Positions 58,166 through 64,000 of a stretch of DNA of 64,000 bases are shown here, one piece after another; position 1 is the stretch's first letter; each line of letters opens with the position of its first letter. The notes below the pieces were generated by a model that was not told where the DNA came from, did no database searches, and saw only the letters and a program-made list of their open reading frames with translations. Both the position numbers and the translations under genes were made by a program. This stretch comes from Acanthopleura granulata (lineage: Eukaryota; Mollusca; Polyplacophora; Chitonida; Chitonidae). The stretch is from assembly GCA_016165875.1 (NCBI GenBank), contig JABBOT010000012.1:14019822-14083821 (forward strand), written 5' to 3'.

Positions 58166-60317
58166 TTTTAAAACGTTTCATATACATTATACACATACAG
58201 TATACTCACCGAGTTGCTGTACTTGTTAGCTTACACGTAGTGTGCATTATAGTCTAGTGCATTATACATGCGTACTGGATGTAGGGTATAGCTAATGCGC
58301 GCACAGTACAGCAGAAAAGTGCATGTAAAGCTACAAAAAAAAGAACAACAATTCTATGTTGCTTCCATCCTGGTTATAAGCTGCATCGTATCAAAGAAGT
58401 AACTGAACGTATATAGTTGTGCATAGTGGATATCAATGATCTTCTCACATCCCCTCCCCCATCCAACCATTCCCATACCACCCGAAAAATACGGTGATGG
58501 AAAGGTCTTCTTTCTTTTCAAAGTGAAAAGTAATCGCTCTTAAAATCCGCCCCAGACGGACATGTACTGCGACCCGTGTCAACGAGAGTTTTAATGCAAC
58601 TTCCCCTAACCTATCCATCAAGAAGATTTGACACCAGATCAGCTGACTGACGTGCACACACGCACAGGTCTGTATGCTGGTATAATTTACAGATGATTTT
58701 TATACATCAGGAGAAAAAAAATCTTGTGAAAATTAATCATGTCATAATCTTTTACTTAGATACTAACATTTACAAAAAAAACTCTTTGGAACATTCCAAC
58801 AAATAGTATACATTTATCAACACGTAATGTAGGCCTATACATCACGCATCACACGTATCAATAGAAGGTACCACTTAAGTGCGTTTTCCTTTACATTTTC
58901 GAAGGCGAAACTTAATCTCAAATACAGTATCTTTAACTATGGGAACATTAACTGCCACAAAATGAGTGTTACGTTACCTATAGCTTATTTTTCTCGACAT
59001 TTTTTTTTTTGGTTTTTTTTCTTTGTTTGTTTGTTTTTTTTGTTTTTTTTGTTTTTGGTTACATTGAGTGTGATTGATACAAATCAATGCTGAGCATATA
59101 CGAGAGAGCGTTTAAGGGCCCGCAGCTATATCCATCAAGTCGGTGCAGAGTTTAGGTATATCGGCACTCTTTAAGTTAAAACAATGCGTTGTTATGTTAA
59201 ACAAGCTGTGCCCCAATATGACCAACATGAAAGAGATTTTTTTTTTCCAACTGAAAGAAACTAACATTAAGTTGAGTGACAAACGTGTTTGTTTCAGACA
59301 CAATAGCCGCTGACCACGTGACGAGTCCGTTGTAAAAAAATGCCCTGGACGAGTGACGGTCAGCGCTAAATCGCCATCTCTAAGGGAAAGTGTTATTTTT
59401 TATTATTTACCTCACGCGCGAAGTGCTAAATTTTGATTGTCATTCAAGAAACGATATTTTTAGCCCGTGAATAGAGCATAGTAAAAAAATTACCGGTTTG
59501 CGGGATAATACGTCAAGTGAATGTAAATTTTTAGTGCACAAACGTTGGCGAGACCGCTTGCTCTTTGCTCCCTCCAATCCTTAACTAGATCACCCACATC
59601 CCAAGCAATGGGTACAACGCAGACTTCATTGTCACGATGTAAATATGTTTCCTACAATAGGCCTGGAAGACGGATGTGACCTATCACCCCTATGTTATCA
59701 CGGTCGGACTGACTGATGTAATACGATATTCAACCATTCAAACCTAAAGCACTGTTAACCTTCAAAAGAACACATGAGAAGTCGTGATCGTTTGTTCAGT
59801 CATTGAGAGGAAGACGACTCGCGATACATAATACTGCTGATTTTGCATGGTGTAAAGTTTTGCACTGGACAATTTTCACAAACATCTCATGAGGTATTTT
59901 CTTCGTATAGATGGATGTTCTCATCAGAAATCTCGGCAATGACGTATTCAGAGGACGGGGCAGTTTGTAACTTTGTGAAGAACTTTACTGGTTAACTTTT
60001 TATACATATATACACTCTTTGGCATCGAGCCGGATGTTGAAATACATATCATGTTACAAGATATGTCACATACCGTTGAACTGAAACCAGAAAAGTACGT
60101 CCTTTATACATAGAAGGTGTCTTTTTTCGTACCCTTCTAGTTCTCTTAATTTGGTAGAGTAGGAGGTGTAACCAACTGATCTGAAACAGCGCATATACAA
60201 AGTGGGCTTGTGGTTTACCGCAGACCTTATCTACACACCTTGGAATGGGATCAGGGATCATTTACACACACTTGTTGTTTGGGATTATTACCGTATTCAC
60301 CCAATATCTGAAATCCG
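58166..60317. other. Intergenic stretch with T tract, no gene
   Basis: T-rich tract at about 58,999-59,057 with regular G interruptions (TTTG)n. No exon is recognised. CCACGTGACGAG near 59,315 is an E-box-like site. Confidence 0.5.
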
Positions 60318-60500
60318 AAATCCAGCTCATGCTGGTTTTTCTCCGGTCGTACGTACGAATGTTCGCCAGCAACCTGCTGATGGTCGTGGGTTTTCTTCGG
60401 GACTCTACCCGGTTTCCTCTCACGACAATGGTGGTTACTGTCATATAAGTGAAACATTCTTAAGTACGACGTAAACCAGCAACCAATCAGTAAAATCAAA
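60318..60500 (+). mobile_element. V-SINE, headless
   Basis: CCAGCTCATGCTGGTTTTTC, CTCCGGTCGTACGTACGAAT, core GTTTTCTTCGGGACTCTACC, CGGTTTCCTCTCACGACAAT, and tail GAAACATTCTTAAGTACGAC. The 3' end reads CAACCAATCAGTAAAATC, a variant tail. Confidence 0.75.
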
Positions 60501-60649
60501 CCAAACATTCATGCAGAGCGCAATTCTGTTCGCGAAGTTACTGCCACCTTAATGTTTATCTTGATATGCAGTAGATTAGAAATGTCATTTAAGTGTAAGG
60601 CGGAGGTATCGAAAATAAAGTATTTAAGCCCAAATTCTCACGAGGACCT

Positions 60650-61065
60650 GCTCCATCAACCCTATACCAACTGATTCCCCGTGATGTCAACCACTCAGTG
60701 TGTTCTCCGTGATATCATCCTTTGTGCGTTCTAAGTGATGTCATCCTCTCAGTGCGTTCTCCGTGACACCATTCTGTCCATGTGTTTTTAGTCATGTCAC
60801 CATATCTGTCATCTTCTGTGCGCTTTCAGTGATACCATGCTGTCGGGGTCTTTTTAGTGATATGACCATATGTGTCCCAATTCACTCTCTGTGTTCTACG
60901 TGATATTATCCTTTCTATGCTTTGATATCAAGTTTTCTGTGATGTTCTACCAATGGTAACATTTTATCACCCTCTCTGTGTGTTTCCGTGATATCACCAT
61001 TGTTTAAGTGTTCGCGGTGACGTCCTTCTCGCTCTGTTTTCAGAGTTGTGTTCTACGTGTTCTCA
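60650..61065. repeat. Degenerate ~28-bp minisatellite
   Basis: Units resemble GTGATATCATCCTCTCAGTG plus TGTTCTCC. Clean units of 26-28 bases occur near 60,680-60,770, with longer decayed units to 61,065. A few further units follow the SINE at 61,200-61,280, so the SINE or a rearrangement splits the array. The unit carries a GATATC-like palindrome. Confidence 0.7.
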
Positions 61066-61170
61066 GATACATTGTATCCACCAGGTTTTCCCGCCGTGTA
61101 ATGCTTGCTGCCCTCGTATAAGTGAAACATTCTTGAGTACGGCGTATAACACAAAACAATCAATCAGTCA
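61066..61170 (+). mobile_element. V-SINE 3' fragment inside the 28-bp array
   Basis: CCACCAGGTTTTCCCGCCGT, AATGCTTGCTGCCCTCGTAT, AAGTGAAACATTCTTGAGTA and CGGCGTATAACAC, with tail ACAATCAATCAGTC. The start is truncated and lies within the minisatellite. Confidence 0.75.
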
Positions 61171-62283
61171 AACCAAGCATAAAGTATCTAAATCCAAACT
61201 CTCACGAAGACCTGCTGTTCTTTGCGTGTTTTGTGTGTTCTCAGTGATACTATATCTGCTGTGTTCTCTATTACCTTATATCACGGACATGTGTATTGTC
61301 ACCAATCTCATGTCTTCTGTAAAGAATGAGACAGAGTCTGTCAGTGCCAAGGTGTTTCATTCTAATGCCTTGAATCCGTCAATATCTTGACATTTGTGAA
61401 GAAATTAGCACAAGGAATGGCGTCTACAAAGCTATTCAGCATCTGGACTAATTAAAACCCACAATCAAAAACACAAAAGAATATAATTTATTAATTATAA
61501 TGAATAATGAATAATTAATTAACTAATTTATACTTCTCCAAAGTTTTATTTGAGCTGCTACACAATATTCTTTTGTTTATCTGTTTGATGCTGTTTTTGC
61601 GTCTTTTTAAGAGCGGGTTATATATTGGTATACCTATACACAAGGTGACCCTTGAATAATGCAGGTCAGGTATAAAATTAATACGCCACAGGGGTGTAAG
61701 GAAGTCAAGTCTATATCACCTCCCACGCAACCATTTAATAACTACAACTAAATTTCAAATCACTGAGCAGGTATTTTATAGACTTTCTCAATCAAGAGCA
61801 ATAATTTACTGGTACGGATAGACATACTCTCATCCTCGGTACTAGTTTTATGGCATACATAGCTATCTTATATATATGTTTATTCGACATGATTTGACAC
61901 CATTCTATATATTTATCAACAAAATATGTATTGCAAGAGAGTACTCCCAAATCTGCAGTTGGATTTAATGAATGTAATTAAGGTGCATATCACGCCTCGA
62001 TTCAGGCCTAATGCCTGTTATCCTTTACATCCTGCTGACGCACGCACACACACACACACACACATGCGCATATAACGCAAATAGTTTTAATGTGACCAAA
62101 TTAAGAACCATAATGTTTTGCGGTATGTGAAGAGATTTATACATCCGAGGTCCGGGTCGCCCACCGACATGTCTCTCCAATGCGGAAGCCACACAACGCT
62201 AAATTTATAAAGTCGGTCAGTTCATATTTTAGTGCTGATCTCTGTAAATCCCGTGGACAGAATGCATAATGTTAGCGGAAAGT
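61171..62283. other. Intergenic stretch with (CA)n, no gene
   Basis: A block near 61,180-61,215 (AAGTATCTAAATCCAAACTC, TCACGAAGACCTGCT) repeats 60,618-60,655 (AAGTATTTAAGCCCAAATTC, TCACGAGGACCTGCT). (CA)n at about 62,042-62,064. No exon is recognised. Confidence 0.55.
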
Positions 62284-62535
62284 TTATGGCGTTGACTCAC
62301 TCGGCTTGAGAGTCGTCCTCACTGCAGCCGGTCAGTTCTTGACCAGTGACGCCGCAGGTTTAAATCCAGTTATTGATCGTTCGGCTGCGGCTTTAAGTCT
62401 GGAGATCTATCGCGGGCTCCATGGTGGTGGTTTACTCCAAGCACGCGGTTTTCTCCAACCATACACTAAATGTCGTATCAATAAAAAAAAGTCTTGAGTA
62501 CTTCGCTGAACGCTGATCATATTAATAAATGTAAA
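62284..62535 (+). mobile_element. Second SINE type, copy 2, with tRNA-like head
   Basis: tRNA-like head (GGCTTGAGAGTCGTCCTCAC and the B-box remnant GGTTTAAATCCAG), GGCTGCGGCTTTAAGTCTGG, CGCGGTTTTCTCCAACC, GTCTTGAGTACTTCGCTGAA and an A/T-rich tail. It shares the CGGCTT-AAGTCTGGAG block with 34,515-34,665. Confidence 0.6.
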
Positions 62536-64000
62536 TAAAATATGTTAGATTTCAATTTCTAGAACATTGCAGAGAAAGCCAACGCACCAGCACTGGAACC
62601 TGGAAAAGCTTCCCGATGATAGGCCACGACAGCTTCCATCAGTCACGCACCCTCTACGCCATAAATGTGATACTTCGAGAATCGAACATAAAGTAACAGT
62701 GTGACAAGGAGGAGCGCGTGGTGTGTGGTTGATGTGCATCAGTCGTGATGGAATCGTTGTGACATAAGCGTCATGCCAAAGACTGGCATATACTAGAATA
62801 AATGGTGAAAACATCTTGTTAAGATTGAATAATGACCTTCACAGTCGATTTTACACAACGATATTTTGTTTTCATTTTTTATTTAAGTTTTAATTTAAAA
62901 CTCCTGTATAATCAGGGGTATTGTATTGCTCCTGGGCACGAAGTCCTCTTAAAGTTAATAGAACGTAACTACCATGGCAACCTGCATTGTAGGCATTACG
63001 TAGTCGTGACAGTTACGCTCTCATAACAATAACAGGGCTTCGTGAAAGTGGGCACGTAACTACCACGCCAACCAGCACTCTAGGTTTATTATATGTCACC
63101 ATAGCAGCTACGCGCATGCTCGTAAGGGGCTTCGTGCAAGTGGGCCCTTTGATTCAAATTGTTTTGCAATATATGTAAGCCCTGGTATAGTGTATACTTC
63201 ATATATTTTTCTGCACAGATCCGAAAACATGCGTCCAGATATGCTTGTTTAATTTCATTAAACTTTTTGCTTTTCTGTTTTCTGAGCTTTTAACTTTCTC
63301 CTGACGCTTGCACAGGGGATTTGACTTTCTCATTTACTGCTGATGTATTGCTACATCACCAAACCGTGCGATTGTATTTCCGTCTTCAGTACGTTCATCG
63401 CGAGCATTTTTTGTTAAACCTTTTGTTTGCGATGACAATAAATCCGTCTATCTTTGTCTTAGGTGACATGAATTTGAAATTTGACATGGACTAGAGAGTA
63501 TATATATGCACTGGCTGTACGTCACCATAACAACGACAAGCTATTGTTAAACACACAAATATTTGTAGCGAAATTCCGAAGGCTGGAGTTTTCCAAACAC
63601 TTGATCACTGTCACTGAAGCGTCACATTTAAAAAATACACAAAACCCATTAAGTTGCTGTCAAATAGAAATAAAGAACAGAGGCAAATTTATCCATGCGG
63701 AGAACAATTAAAAGATCCGAAACACCAGGCGAATTATACTTCGGCTTTAAACCCATTTACATGTAACTGTCACTTGAAAAGGTATAATATGCTTTCATTT
63801 CAATGTAATATACAACCACAGAAAAATACCGTTAATTACAGATGCGTGGAAATACTCGCATCTATAATCACCCGCCTGCTTCAGTTTCATTATCTGTACC
63901 TGCAGGAAAAAAATTACGCGTATAAATACAATCACAAGTGAATGACTATATAGGTTGTGGTTTTGATGGTTGTTTTTTTCTTAATAAATGCATGGGAGAT
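62536..64000. other. Right-end stretch, no gene recognised
   Basis: AT-rich with normal CpG. Two similar patches near 62,960-63,000 and 63,055-63,125 share AACGTAACTACCATGGCAAC or CACGTAACTACCACGCCAAC, followed by GGGCTTCGTG, a local duplication of about 95 bases. Open frames at 63.48-63.94 kb have no family signal. Confidence 0.5.

Larger units (their letters stand above)
32750..64000. other. CpG-normal domain, probably intergenic
   Basis: CpG frequency rises sharply near 32.75 kb and stays high to the end. Most SINE copies, the fold-back element and about half of the minisatellites lie here. Apart from the terminal exon candidate at 33.6 kb and a weak frame at 50.9 kb I see no coding signal. 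The domain most likely represents unmethylated intergenic DNA, possibly with regulatory elements. Confidence 0.55.

Overview
The window looks like animal nuclear DNA from a lophotrochozoan, most likely a mollusc. It is AT-rich and gene-poor. It has no bacterial-style operons and no long open reading frames. Many copies of one V-SINE-like retroposon are scattered through it; they have a tRNA-like head, a conserved GTGGGTTTC...CGGTTTCCTCCCACC core and an AAACACCAATCAAATAAATA tail, and they resemble the molluscan family called RUDI. The family name is from memory and no search was run.

Layout. Positions 1 to about 32.75 kb are strongly CpG-poor and look like intronic or gene-body DNA with mosaic invertebrate methylation. 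This half holds a few isolated exon candidates: plus strand near 2.65, 2.87, 21.02, 31.07 and 33.62 kb, and minus strand near 21.5 kb. It also holds one clear 5'-truncated SINE with a perfect 13-bp target-site duplication, a MITE-like pair with terminal inverted repeats (23.2 and 30.06 kb), two dispersed duplicated blocks, and degenerate minisatellites of 30, about 66, about 157, 29, 58 and 32 bp. From about 32.75 kb to the right end CpG returns abruptly to a normal level. This half looks intergenic: most SINE copies are here, together with a nested fold-back element (37.2-37.9 kb), tandem arrays of about 20, 20, 50, 42, 45 and 28 bp, G-rich tracts, several perfect CRE palindromes, and a CLEAR E-box beside a CRE at 56.68 kb.

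Genes. The best-supported coding model is the 3' end of a plus-strand gene: an exon at 31,074-31,188 joined in matching phase to a terminal exon at 33,623-33,888, with an AATAAA about 160 bases further on. A second, separate candidate is a 64-codon terminal exon on the minus strand at 21,476-21,667. I could not assign either protein to a family. Most other open frames of 60-180 codons are chance frames or readings through tandem repeats.

No CRISPR array, operon, rRNA, functional tRNA, transposase or reverse transcriptase frame was seen. The most unusual content is the density of unrelated minisatellites, several with a transcription-factor core in their unit, the sharp CpG step, and the fold-back element sitting inside a SINE.
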